Below, piece after piece: positions 43,974 through 53,940 of a stretch of 64,000 nt of DNA. The position numbers were made by a program, and so were the translations under genes. This DNA is from Ostrinia nubilalis (taxonomy: Eukaryota; Arthropoda; Insecta; Lepidoptera; Crambidae): contig NC_087093.1 in NCBI RefSeq assembly GCF_963855985.1, forward strand, positions 3,665,501 through 3,729,500. The letters run 5' to 3'. Within the stretch, counting starts at the first letter, position 1. Each line of letters begins with the position of its first letter. The notes under the pieces are model-generated. The model ran no database searches and was not told where the DNA came from. It saw only the letters and a list, made by a program, of their open reading frames with translations.

Positions 43974-44500
43974 TGGGGGGGGGGGGGGGGAGGATAAGTC
44001 ATACCCAGCTTATAGCCTGGGGGGAGGGGCAAGCCTTACCCAGCTTCTGGCCTTGGTGGGAGGGGGGAGAGGCAAGTCATACCCAGTTTCTGGCCTGGGG
44101 GGGGGGGGGGTAAGTAATACCCAGCTTCCGGCCGAGGGGGAGTCATACCTAGCTAATGTTATGGACTGGGGGAAGGGGCTAGCCTTACCCAGCTTCTGGC
44201 TTGGGGAGAGGGGGGGGGTGGGGGGTCAAGTCATACCCAGTTTCTGGCATTTCTGGCATGGGGGGGTGTCATACCCAGCTTCTGGCCGAAGGGGAGTCAT
44301 ATCCAGCTTATGCTTATGGCCTGGGGGTAGGGGCAAGCCTTACCTAGCTTCTGGCCTGGGGGGAGGGGGAGGGGTCAAGTCATACCCAGTTTCGGGCCTG
44401 GGGGTAAATCATACCCAACTTCTGGCCGAGGGGGAAGTCATGCCCAGCTTATGACCTGGGGAGAGGAGAGGGGCGGGGTAGTCATACCCAGCTTCTAGGC
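43974..44500. repeat. G-rich minisatellite, 'tacccagcttctggcctgggg'
   Basis: About twelve irregular units built on CATACCCAGCTTCTGGCC, each followed by a G run (up to 16 G at 43975-43990). Unit length varies (about 35-65 bp). The plus strand is G-rich throughout and could form G-quadruplexes. The 178-codon frame across it (43918-44454) is a repeat artefact. Confidence 0.9.
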
Positions 44501-44633
44501 TAAGATTAAATAGATTTCCAGCACGGAGCGGCTGTCCTTTCCTGCAGCAGCTGGCCCGCCCATGGGAACGGCGAATAGATAGGTAGGTGCGTAGGTTTAA
44601 CTCAGAAAAACTAAATAACAGGTAGGTATTAAG

Positions 44634-45269
44634 TAGTGATGAAACGGATAGTTGTTTGGCCGGATACCGGATACCGGATATCCGGCCAGCTGCTAGGCCG
44701 GATAGCCGGATATCCGGCGGCCGGATCGTTGGCCCATTGTCTCGTTGCATGTCGTGACGAGTTTAGCGCCGCACAGGTGTTTCGAACGCGATCAGTGGGT
44801 CTATTAGTAGACTAGACTAGTCACTTTTCGAAAATCGAATTCATCCGAATAGAATGTCAGATTTTGCCACTTGTCTAGGGGGCAGATTAATTCGGGCGAT
44901 TTTGGTTGCCATCGTGAGTGTGTGATTGAATAGCGAAAATTTATTTGGCAATATTTTGACATTAACAGATTTATGTATTCGTCATTAGAGATAATAGCCC
45001 AGAAAAAGAAATTAGTTTTTTGAAAGGCCTTAATATGGCTTTTTTGTAACTTTTTGGACTTTAAATAAAAGCCGTCATTATTATAAGCCATTTTATTGAT
45101 ATTTATTTACCCCAAAGATTTAATGTATTTCATTTTATTAATAGGAAATTGTCGTAGTTTTTTAATATCCGGCCGGATAGTGAGTTACTATCCGGTATCC
45201 GGCCGGATAGTAAATTTAGGCCGGATATCCGGCCTACCGGATAGTTACCGGATATCCGTTTCATCTCTA
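44634..45269. mobile_element. hAT-type MITE with 8-bp target duplication
   Basis: Starts TAGTGATGAAACGGATA and ends TATCCGTTTCATCTCTA. GTATTAAG flanks both sides (44626-44633, 45270-45277). TAGNGATG ends plus an 8-bp duplication define hAT. Subterminal regions are packed with palindromic CCGGATATCCGG-type repeats, probably transposase binding sites. 636 bp, no transposase. Confidence 0.9.
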
Positions 45270-45836
45270 GTATTAAGTGTACATCGAAATGATTTTCATA
45301 GCAATGTCTTATTGTTAGAAGTTATACCTTATTGTTAGAAGTAAATAAATTAATACTTATACATTTTTATATTTTACTTGGAAGAAGATATGACTCTAAC
45401 AACACTTATGTACACTTTATTTGAATAAATCGCCAAATATACCACCGCGGAGACCCCAATCGCGTCTCTGCGTGCCATTGAATCGTATGAGCGTATGGAT
45501 TTTTTGCGTTATTTTTCACAATTTCCATTTTTAAAAATTACCTATCGATAGCTTACTTTATTCTGATGAATAAATGTCATTACAAGTTTTTCTCTAAAAC
45601 TGATAATTTGGCTAGAAAAAAATATTTTCTATCCACGCAGTACGCCGGCAGCGTTCGGATCGGATATAATGACGTCATCGTCCCCGCGCCGGGCGGTCAG
45701 TGAACTTTTTTAGTAATTTGGCCATAACTTCGTCAATTTTTGTCGTAGAACAAAAATTTTTGCACTGTGTATTAAGGATTTCTTAGCCCTATAAATCTGC
45801 ATTCACAGCTAAAAATCGAAATGATCCTCATTGACT

Positions 45837-47654
45837 GTGTACGTTATAGATGTTATACTTAGTGATTTTTATAGAGCTTATGCTCTTACTTACTTACACT
45901 TACACAAGAACTTATGTTCTTCTTGGTAAACCAATAGAATAAATAAATAAATTAATTAATTACTTTACTTTTACTAAGTAAGTAAATAGTACTTCAAAAA
46001 ATAATAATATATTTCCTTGTTTTGTCTTATTGTTTGTCAAACCAATTGTGTTGTGTGAGACCCACAAAAAATAACACTCAAATCTTTTATTTCAGTAAGC
46101 TTGAAGATGTTACAGAGGTAATCTTACGGTAGCAGAAATATTCATACATCGCACAGCTGTCTGTAGCCGATTAACTGTTTCTTAATTATGATGTTATAGG
46201 TAAAATATAAATTAAATAAATAATATTTGTATTTATTGCTTATCATTTTTTGCGATAGAAAGAAACAGAAGTCACGAGATAATGTACTAACATGAAGTTG
46301 GGGCCATTTACCACACTACATAATATTTAGGAATAAATATTCGATTCGTCATTCCTATAGAATGATAGTTTATTAGGTATTGTTAACGTTTGGATTCGTT
46401 GTTGTGTCGATAATATTTATGGAAATTTACCAGTTTTTTGTTAACTTTGCTAAAAGTAATATGAATAGGTATATTAAGTAATGGGTATCTTAAGTATCTT
46501 GCTTGTGGGATAAGACTCTTTACATAAAGTCACTAATTTAGGCGACTGAACTAAATTCTTTACTCAAGTAAAAGAGACGAACGTAAGTGGTTTACGATTA
46601 TCGTAGAATTACTCTTCTCAGTTAAACTAGATTTGATATACATATCAAATATTTATGTATATGTATAACTATGTATTGAAAAAACATTGCAGTTCTTAGG
46701 TAGACCAAAGTTGTTGGTATAAGCTTCTGTTTTGTAACTATGGAATGAAGCTGGTATACTGGTTTAAATTAAACCTTATCACGAGACCAGAATAAAGCGT
46801 AGAAAGCGGAAATAATTCGCTGTTGTTTGTTTTGGACGAAATTGCTGTAGCAATCGCTGGTCGTCGCTGCTGTTCATAAGGATGACCGAAACTGAAACTG
46901 CTGATGTGTTTTGGCACTCAAAACCTAAAGGTAGGATTACTGCTATTAAATATCTGATATAATCTTAATAATTTTGGTGTTTATCATGCCACCGTTCAAT
47001 AAAGCTGCTGCTCAAAAAATTGCGACAGTTGCACTACTACTGTAGGGTGTTGGTGATGTTTGCGCAGGCGCACACATACAGTAACCGGATGGTGTTGAGG
47101 AAAAAAAGTGCGTGAACCGGTTATCCCACACAGAGGCAAATATTCGAAAATAATATTTGAACATTTAAATAAAGTTTTCTTGATTTAGATTAAAGTCCTT
47201 ATTCCTTTTGTAATTTTAATTATTTTATGGACTTGTATAAAAGTTTTAAATAAATACATCTTATCATTTTGTGTATTTTTCTTTTTTATTACTATTTCTG
47301 CGCTTCCTCGAGCAGTTACCTCGAGGGATAAGCCCCCCGTTTTAATCTATTTGCGTAAGAGACACGTGACAACATGTGCAGGTATTTTTAGTCAACCTCT
47401 GGATTGACTCGTCCCTCAGTTAATTAGCCAAGATTCGCCCAAGCGTTCAGAATATTATCTCATCTCCAAATTGGAGTGCGTACACCTCAGTTTTACTTTT
47501 TAGGCTGACCTAAGCCTTCCAAAATATTATTGGCTAACGGGATAACTTTTCAGTGTCTGAAGTTAAAACAATTTACCTATGTAACCTCTATATCCGGTTT
47601 TGCTGGTTTATCAGACTGATATTTTCTCCTGTGTTGAATCATCCGATTCTTTGA
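45837..47654. other. Interior of element C, no gene recognised
   Basis: AT-rich. AATAAATAAATAAATTAATT (about 45941-45960) resembles a LINE tail. A CCTCGAG...CTCGAGG hairpin lies at 47307-47325. Confidence 0.4.
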
Positions 47655-47690
47655 TATTTCGAATTACTACTCTAGGTAATAGTTATATGA

Positions 47691-47752
47691 CCTCAATCGC
47701 ATCGAGGTTCTTCATAACGATTATGGTATTTCGGTAGTAATCGCATTACTAC
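47691..47752. repeat. Twin-hairpin unit (first block)
   Basis: CCTCAATCGCATCGAGG (47691-47707) and GTAGTAATCGCATTACTAC (47734-47752), start-to-start distance 43 bp as in the second block. Ends in AAGGAAATACATATAT, just before the MITE at 47768. Confidence 0.8.
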
Positions 47753-47767
47753 TCAAGGAAATACATA

Positions 47768-48039
47768 TATACAGGGTGTTTGGTAAATGGGTATATGAGC
47801 CGACACTAGCCCATGTTAACATGGGCATATAAATAGTATGGTGAAGTCAGAAATTTGATATCATCGTTTTAATTTTTTTAATTATCATACAAAATAAATT
47901 TAATAAAATCCGATTTGTATGAAAATTAAAATAATTAAAATGAAGATATCAATTTTCTGACTTCACCATACCATTTATATGCCCATGTTAACATGGGTTA
48001 GTGTCGGCTCATATACCCATTTACCTAACACCCTGTATA
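47768..48039. mobile_element. Palindromic MITE (TACAGGGTGTTTGG ends)
   Basis: 272 bp; left TATACAGGGTGTTTGGTAAA, right TTTACCTAACACCCTGTATA. Almost the whole length pairs with itself (ACATGGGCATATAAAT against ATTTATATGCCCATGT). Tc1/mariner-style ends with TA. Confidence 0.9.
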
Positions 48040-48235
48040 AGGTCTCGCTGATGGTTTACGGGTTCATTATTCGAAATCATTGTTTTAGTACAATTGAATA
48101 TAGTTTCTTATTTTATTTAAATAGTTTAAACAAAAAATCTGATAGGTAGGTCCTGTATGTAAATACACTAAATACACCAGCCAAGTAAATTTAGTTACGT
48201 TCAATAGTAATTATGATAGCAATGGACGCACTCAC

Positions 48236-48410
48236 CTTACGACACCGTTTTTCGGACGGGGCGACACAGGTCGCGAAGGGCAGTTGCGGAGCAGCTGGAC
48301 CACGGCGGGGTCCCACTGGGCGCACGGGAAGACGACGGGGCGGCGGGGCCAGTCTCCACGGCAGGCGCGCCGTGCGGAGGCACGCAGGGAGTTTTTGTTG
48401 TTGTGAACTG
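48236..48410 (-). other. GC-rich patch, candidate exon with splice donor
   Basis: About 175 bp of high GC in very AT-rich DNA. On the minus strand it ends TGTCGTAAG|GTGAGT at about 48239-48226, a perfect donor. Minus-strand frames are open across the patch. Could be a captured host exon or an element exon. No protein family recognised. Confidence 0.3.
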
Positions 48411-48417
48411 TATGTCG

Positions 48418-48639
48418 GTAGTAATCGCATCACTACTCTAAGAAACTCGTATTTGACCTCAATCGCATCGAGGTTCTTTATTAAGATTTTGGTATTTCGG
48501 TAGTAATCGCATCACTACTCTAAGAGATTCGTATTTGACCTCAATCGCATCGAGGTTCTTTATTACGATTTTGGTATTTCGGTAGTAATCGCATCACTAC
48601 TCTTAGGAAATACATATATTACTTTAATAGCATTAAGGT
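48418..48639. repeat. Twin-hairpin tandem array (82-bp period)
   Basis: Hairpin 1, GTAGTAATCGCATCACTAC, at 48418-48436, 48500-48518 and 48582-48600. Hairpin 2, CCTCAATCGCATCGAGG, at 48457-48473 and 48539-48555, with a degenerate third copy, CTTTAATAGCATTAAGG, at 48622-48638. The period is exactly 82 bp. Both hairpins share the loop core ATCGCAT while their stems differ. Spacers (GGTATTTC, TCGTATTTGA, TTCTTTATTA) are conserved too. No coding frame. Confidence 0.85.
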
Positions 48640-48820
48640 AAGATTCCATGAACACGGTATGAACTTCATCACAGCACAACTCACATCACAGCACAACTCA
48701 GTGTTAAATTAGGATCCAATATATTACGTACCTATGTACGAGCACAGATAGAACGTAGTCGAAAACATTTTTCCATTCCTTTTACAGTTGGGTAAAAACA
48801 AAATAATTGTTTTATTTGTT

Positions 48821-49036
48821 TTAAATATTCCCCAAACTCATCTTCCTCTCGGTCGGTACACTCTTGCCAGAGTGGTCGTAGTCATCATTGTGATTCACGA
48901 TGAGTGATGTTCTTTTTTTGCAATACGGCGCGATTCCTCGCTGCAGCTTTCCAGGCACTTTCGTTGGCGGAGCACTTACTTGCGGCCTTGATCCGGTCTC
49001 CTGATTCCCCAACAGGTAGCCATTATTATCCTCCAA
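48821..49036 (-). other. Small open frame of element C, possible exon
   Basis: 71 codons on the minus strand from ATG 49036 to a stop at 48821, mixed polar composition. GCAAGTAAGTG at about 48979-48989 (minus strand) is a good donor after codon 19, so only MEDNNGYLLGNQETGSRPQ might be an exon. No family recognised. It lies about 180 bp inside C's right end. Confidence 0.25.
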
Positions 49037-49216
49037 ATGTCGCGTCGCTCTAGACGACGTAATAACTGTGTATTTTTTTTTTTTTTTTCGAAAGGTTTAC
49101 TTTTATGGTTACTTCACATTTAAACACACACGAAGCACACACTTTTTTCCAATTTAATTTAATTTTTGCGGCACGAACGAGAAATTTCGATGTTACGATG
49201 CCCGCACTGTCGAAGC

Positions 49217-49389
49217 GAATGACGACTCGACGGTTGGAGGGGTGTGACGTAAGCGTGCCCCACTACCGCCGGATATCGAGTCATAACAAGTACTTTTTTG
49301 TATTGTATGCTCTAAAATGTTCGATGCCTAGTACAATGAGAAGTGGACTACCTGGTAAATATGAAAATCTCGAGGATGCAGCGACGAAG
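49217..49389. repeat. Terminal segment of C shared with element A
   Basis: Complement matches 40829-41006 for about 170 bp with only a few differences, mostly in the outermost 25 bp (CTCGAGG versus CTCTTCGG; GACGAAG versus GACTCG). Confidence 0.85.
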
Positions 49390-49919
49390 TATAATTATTT
49401 ATTATTGCACTTTAAAATTGAAAATATTTATCTACAACTTAATTTTATTCAAAATGTTCATTTACAACTTTTCTGCAAGCAGTTTGAGAACCACATCCAT
49501 AACCGGAACTTATTCAAAACCAGTTTATCGCACGAACACTGTCGGAGTCGTCAGCCGGTTAAGACACGTAAGTTTGCACTTATCCGCCCAACTTTCGGCC
49601 GCTTCCGCATGGATCTGCGGCGACTTTCGGGTCATTATTGAGTGCGCGCGCACTGCTTATGGGCGATATTTGCCTACGGAACGTCGCAACTATGACTGCG
49701 CAGCGTCTTTTGCTTTGCTTACGATGTTTTGCATTTGTACCTTATTTTTAAATTATTACAATTTACATCGGCAGTTATTTTTAGCGATTTGCTTTATTTG
49801 CTATGCATTTGAGTGGGTCAGTTACAATTATGTAATTCGTAACTGTGATTATATTGTGGATAATTCGGAATTTATATTTATTTTGTTTGTATATGGCTTT
49901 TATGCTTTTAGCTTTAGAG

Positions 49920-51789
49920 ATGGCAAACCTTAGTGTATATTATCAGAATGCTCGAGGGCTACGCACAAAAACGCATACTTTTAAACGTAATTTACACTTG
50001 AATCAATATCACGTCGTTTCATTGACCGAGACTTGGTTGATAGATGGTATTAATGATAGCGAACTTTTTGACGATAGATACCTTGTTTATCGGCGTGATA
50101 GAAATTACCTACGTACCCAGGAAAAGTATGGTGGGGGTGTACTGTTGGCCGTTCGTCGTGATATAATGGCCGTTGGACGTCCGGAGTGGTCATCCTCAGC
50201 AGAAGATATATGGCTTACCGTTACATATAGACATAATAGAAATACCACTAAAATACATTTTTGTACTCTTTACTTATGTAAAGAAAATAATGGTTTTAAC
50301 TTTAACACGCAGCTACATAATTTCGCGGAAAACCTGTCTTCTATTGTGAACTCATGTCCTAACGATGTTTTTGTTATAATGGGAGACTTTAACTTAAGTA
50401 ATATTGACTGGCACAGTGACGGAGATAGCCTCCAGCCTACTGGTATTCTAGGGGAAGCGCAGACATATTTTTTTGATACACTGGCCGAATGTAATTTAAA
50501 CCAATTTAATTTGTGCCGCAATGCCAACCATAGATTACTAGATTTAGTCCTGAGTAACTCTAATTTATCTGTGTGCGCGTGTGACGACCCGTTGGTCCCT
50601 GAAGATACACACCCTAAATCTCTCGTTATTGAATTGAGTTTTGGTGGTATTGAGTGTCTCAAAACAAAAACTAGGCGCAAATACCTCTATCGATTAGCGG
50701 ATTATGGGAAAATTAACTCTTCTTTAGATGAAATCAACTGGGAAGACTGTTTAAACGGCACATCATTAGAGAATGCTGTACATTATTTTTATAATATCTT
50801 GTATGATCTAAGAGATAGACATATACCACATAAACTAGTTTCCCCGTCTAAGTTTCCAGTGTGGTACAACTCAGCACTAAAAAAGGTTCTCAAAGAGAAA
50901 TATAAATACCATTAAAAATATCGCACATATGGAAACATTTCGGACTACGATACATTCTCCTTACTACGTAAGAGAGCCAAAGCACTAGAGGATGATTGTT
51001 ACATAGCGTATTTGAAGACCTCAGAAGAGTCCATTATTGAAAACCCTAAGATGTTTTGGTCCTTCATCAAATCAAATAAGCAGGGCGCTAATTCACTGCC
51101 GGCTAATTTGGAATATGAAGGTCAATCAAGTGACTCTGGAGAGGAGATTTGTGAGCTTTTCGCTTCTTACTTTAAATCCACCTTCCTTCCACCCTCTAGC
51201 AATATTGCACCAAAACATTCTAACGTAAATACTTCAAATCATACCCATTCCATTGGTGATATAGAAATTAATGCCGATGGTTTAAATACTTTACTGAAAT
51301 CTCTCGACCTTACCAAGGGCGCAGGGCCGGATCTTATAGAGCCAACATTTATTGTGAACTGTTCGAAAGGTCTTGCGAGGCCGCTCGCAATACTTTTTAA
51401 GCGTTCTGTAACGGAAGGTATCGTCCCTGTTCTATGGAAGTCTGCATTTATAACCCCAATACATAAAAGCGGTAATAAGTGCCTGGTAAATAATTATAGG
51501 CCTATATCGAAATTGTGCCTGTTCGCCAAAGTCTTTGAGCGTATCGTATATACGCAGGTTTATGATAGCCTGTCTAGTATTTTCATCCCTGAACAACATG
51601 GATTCTTAAAAAATCGATCAACCACATCCAACTTAATATTATTTACCGAATTTGTAACTTCAGGCATGGATGCAGGGGGAGAAGTTCACGCTATATTCAC
51701 TGATTATTGCAAGGCCTTTGATCGAATAGACCATTCATTGCTTCTACAGAAACTACTGTCAGCAGGAATTCATGGAAATCTGTTTAGGT
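49920..51789 (+). pseudogene. CR1-like ORF2, 5' part (endonuclease and start of RT)
   Basis: One frame from ATG 49920 with a single TAA (50913-50915). Endonuclease motifs: YYQNARGL near residue 6, LTETWL (catalytic E), GGGVLLAVRRD, GDFNLSNIDW and a LLDLVLSN block. RT start: GAGPDLIEPTF, ITPIHKSGNK, NNYRPISKL, EQHGFLKNRST and IFTDYCKAFDRID (first catalytic D). It is interrupted in 'LFRW' by the TIR element at 51790. The single stop, not frameshifts, suggests limited decay. Confidence 0.85.
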
Positions 51790-52683
51790 GGGTTCCCTAC
51801 TTGTTTTCGAAAGTTGATGGTTCGATTTTTATTATATCGAACACGTTGTGTCGGTAATTCAGTTGTGCGATATTTTATTCCATCGATGCTTTATTGGTGC
51901 GATGTAACGTTTGTGCGAAAAATCCTGTAGCGAAAAACCCTATAACGATTGCTTATTACTTCGATAAATTTATTCCTTCGATAGTACCTAATGTCGGTTC
52001 AAAATGCCTAATAAATGGACTATTAACATAAAACTAAATACCATAATTTGTAATATAAACACTAATAAAATATCATACCTACATTATCTTCACGTTTTTA
52101 TTATTTATTAATTTAAGGAATTACGAAGACAGGCAATAAATTAAGGGGAAATTATAAGTCAAGCCGCAAATATGTGATTTTACAAACAAAAGTAATGATA
52201 ACTATTAGAACTACTTAATAATAAACAACTTAAGTTATATTAAACATACTCAATCGTTGTAAATAAATATTTTTCAACAAAAAATAAAACATAGTTATTT
52301 TTATTTACTATCGTATTTTTTATAGCCATAACGCCTACTGCAAAAAGTAAAGCAAGTGTTTTTTTATTTATTAAAATATTATGTGTAAGATAATTATTAA
52401 TTAATTTTTTTATTTTGCTTTTTAGTATACAAATTGCATTTTAATTAGCTTTTTTTGTTGTTTAAATCAAAGGATTGTCGTTTCGAACAGACATTCGAAC
52501 GAATATTATCGAAGTAATGAGCAATCGCTATAGGGTTTTTCGCTACAGGATTTTTCGCACAAACGTTACATCGCACCAATAAAGCATCGATGGAATAAAA
52601 TATCGCACAACTGAATTACCGACACAATGTGTTCGATATAATAAAAATCGAACTATCAACTTTCGAAAACAAGTAGGGAACCC
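51790..52683. mobile_element. 894-bp TIR element in ORF2, 8-bp target duplication
   Basis: Left GGGTTCCCTACTTGTTTTCG, right CGAAAACAAGTAGGGAACCC. Inverted similarity extends about 195 bp inward (for example TTTCGCTACAGGATTTTTCG near 52536). GTTTAGGT flanks both sides (51782-51789, 52684-52691). Eight-base duplications occur in hAT, P and Merlin groups; the GGG end is not a classical hAT end, so I leave the superfamily open. No transposase. Confidence 0.88.
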
Positions 52684-53702
52684 GTTTAGGTGGTTCTCTT
52701 CTTACATAGAAAATCGTACACAGGCCGTAGCAGTGAATGGTTACTGTTCAAAATGGTGTACTGTGCCTTCTGGTGTGCCCCAGGGTTCACTGCTTGGCCC
52801 TCTACTGTTTAATATTTTCATAAATGATATATCTTGCTGTTTTTTACATTCAAGTTTCTTATTATATGCAGACGATATGAAAATATATAAACAAATACAA
52901 AACACAAATGACTGCCAGAAACTGCAAGATGATCTCCAAAGATTTGAGGAATATTGTAAGCTAAATAAACTAGATCTAAATATCTCTAAATGTCATATGC
53001 TTTAGTCGTAAATGTAATGTGACGCACTACTTGTACACATTAAAAGGGACAGGGCTTAAGAATCTCACCCAAGTTCGGGACCTCGGCGTAATACATGACT
53101 CCAAATTAACTTATGAGCTGCACGTTGATAGTGTAGTTAAGAGAGCCACTAGGACCTTGGGCTTTATCATGCGTTCTTGTTCTCAATTCCAAAGTGTAAA
53201 AGTAGCAAAGGTGTTATATTGCTCATATTATTATGTGCGTAGCATCCTCGAGTATTGTTCACAGATTTGGAATCCGCAATATAATATTTACATTAACAGG
53301 CTGGAGTGCGTCCAACGGAAATTTATGAGATACTTACAGTACAAGAGCAAGACTTACATTGATAATTATATTGGGAGGTGTAGCAGACATCACATATGAC
53401 CGCTACAAGATACACGCAAAATAGCAGACATCACTTTTCTATTAAAAGTAGCCCAATGTAAGATCGATTCCCCACACCTCCTTTCTTTAATAAATATACG
53501 TGCTCCTAGCAGGACTTTAAGACGACCCATTACTCTTTCTGTTCCTCATAGTAATAGCAATTACAGGAAGAACTCATTTTTTATTCGAGCTGCTAATGTC
53601 TTTAACCTTATGGCTGGCGATTCCGATATTGATTTATTCAATTCCAGCATAAATAGTGTTAAACGAAATCTCTTCAAAGACTGGTTTGATGTGCATTCTT
53701 GA
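52684..53702 (+). pseudogene. CR1-like ORF2, 3' part (RT catalytic core to C terminus)
   Basis: Continues the RT after the insertion: SGVPQGSLLGPLLFNIFIND, then LLYADDMKIY (catalytic YADD) at about 52860. The frame shifts near 53000 after NISKCHML, then resumes with NLTQVRDLGVIHDSKL and LECVQRKFMRYL. A further break near 53390-53400 precedes the last block (ITFLLKVAQCKID ... NLFKDWFDVHS) ending at 53702. At least two small indels, so inactive. Confidence 0.85.
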
Positions 53703-53940
53703 AAGGTGCTTTTTTTTTTTTTTGTATTAAGCTTTAATTTAATTAGTAGTAGGTAACTTTGGCTTGGTAATTTCTTTTCTATTTTTGTTTATTGATAAAC
53801 AAGCATTACTCAGGCTCTAAATGTGAAAACATGTTAATGGTTATAAGTTTTCTAAAATGTTAGTCTACATAGTTTTTTACACTGTATTGTTTTCCTTGTA
53901 AAATAAAAATAAATAAAATAAATAAAATAAAAGAAAGTAT
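53703..53940 (+). repeat. LINE 3' UTR and (TAAA)n tail
   Basis: Short 3' UTR ending GTAAAATAAAAATAAATAAA and further TAAAA units to about 53935. Confidence 0.75.

Larger units (their letters stand above)
43490..45836. mobile_element. Foldback element inside C with diverged 400-bp arms
   Basis: The left arm (43490-43910) and right arm (45440-45836) are inverted and roughly three quarters alike by eye: AATGAGGATCA against TGATCCTCATT, GACGTCATTATATCCGAA against TCGGATATAATGACGTC, AATATTTTTTTCC against the complement, GGAGACGCGGTTGGGGT against ACCCCAATCGCGTCTC. The 1.5-kb centre holds the G-rich minisatellite and the hAT MITE. The divergence marks it as older than A, B and C's termini. Confidence 0.7.
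41943..49389. mobile_element. Element C: 7.4-kb TIR element, no transposase seen
   Basis: Left end CTTCGTCGCTCCATCCTCGA (41943-41962), right end TCGAGGATGCAGCGACGAAG (49370-49389). Inverted identity runs about 43 bp with one mismatch (through TTTACCAGGTAG). TATA flanks it at 41939-41942 and 49390-49393. No long transposase-like frame exists. Cargo includes a foldback element (43490-45836) with a G-rich minisatellite and a hAT MITE, a twin-hairpin array, a palindromic MITE and possible minus-strand exons. Two solo ends that happen to face each other is the alternative reading. Confidence 0.6.
39600..53940 (+). mobile_element. CR1-like LINE, split twice by later insertions
   Basis: Pieces in order: 5' UTR (about 39600-39853), ORF1 (39854-40780), interruption 40780-49389, rest of the inter-ORF spacer (49390-49919), ORF2 5' part (49920-51789), interruption 51790-52683, ORF2 3' part (52684-53702), and a 3' end with a (TAAA/TAAAA)n tail (53896-53935). 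TATAATT is present both before the first interruption (40776-40782) and after it (49390-49396), and GTTTAGGT on both sides of the second, which supports one original LINE. Confidence 0.8.

Noticed and set aside
43918..44454. 178-codon glycine-rich frame
   Set aside because: It arises from the G-rich minisatellite and has no domain; not a gene.
47691..48639. CRISPR-like array
   Set aside because: The regular 82-bp period reflects a whole conserved repeat, with no variable spacers and no cas genes; a eukaryotic tandem repeat.
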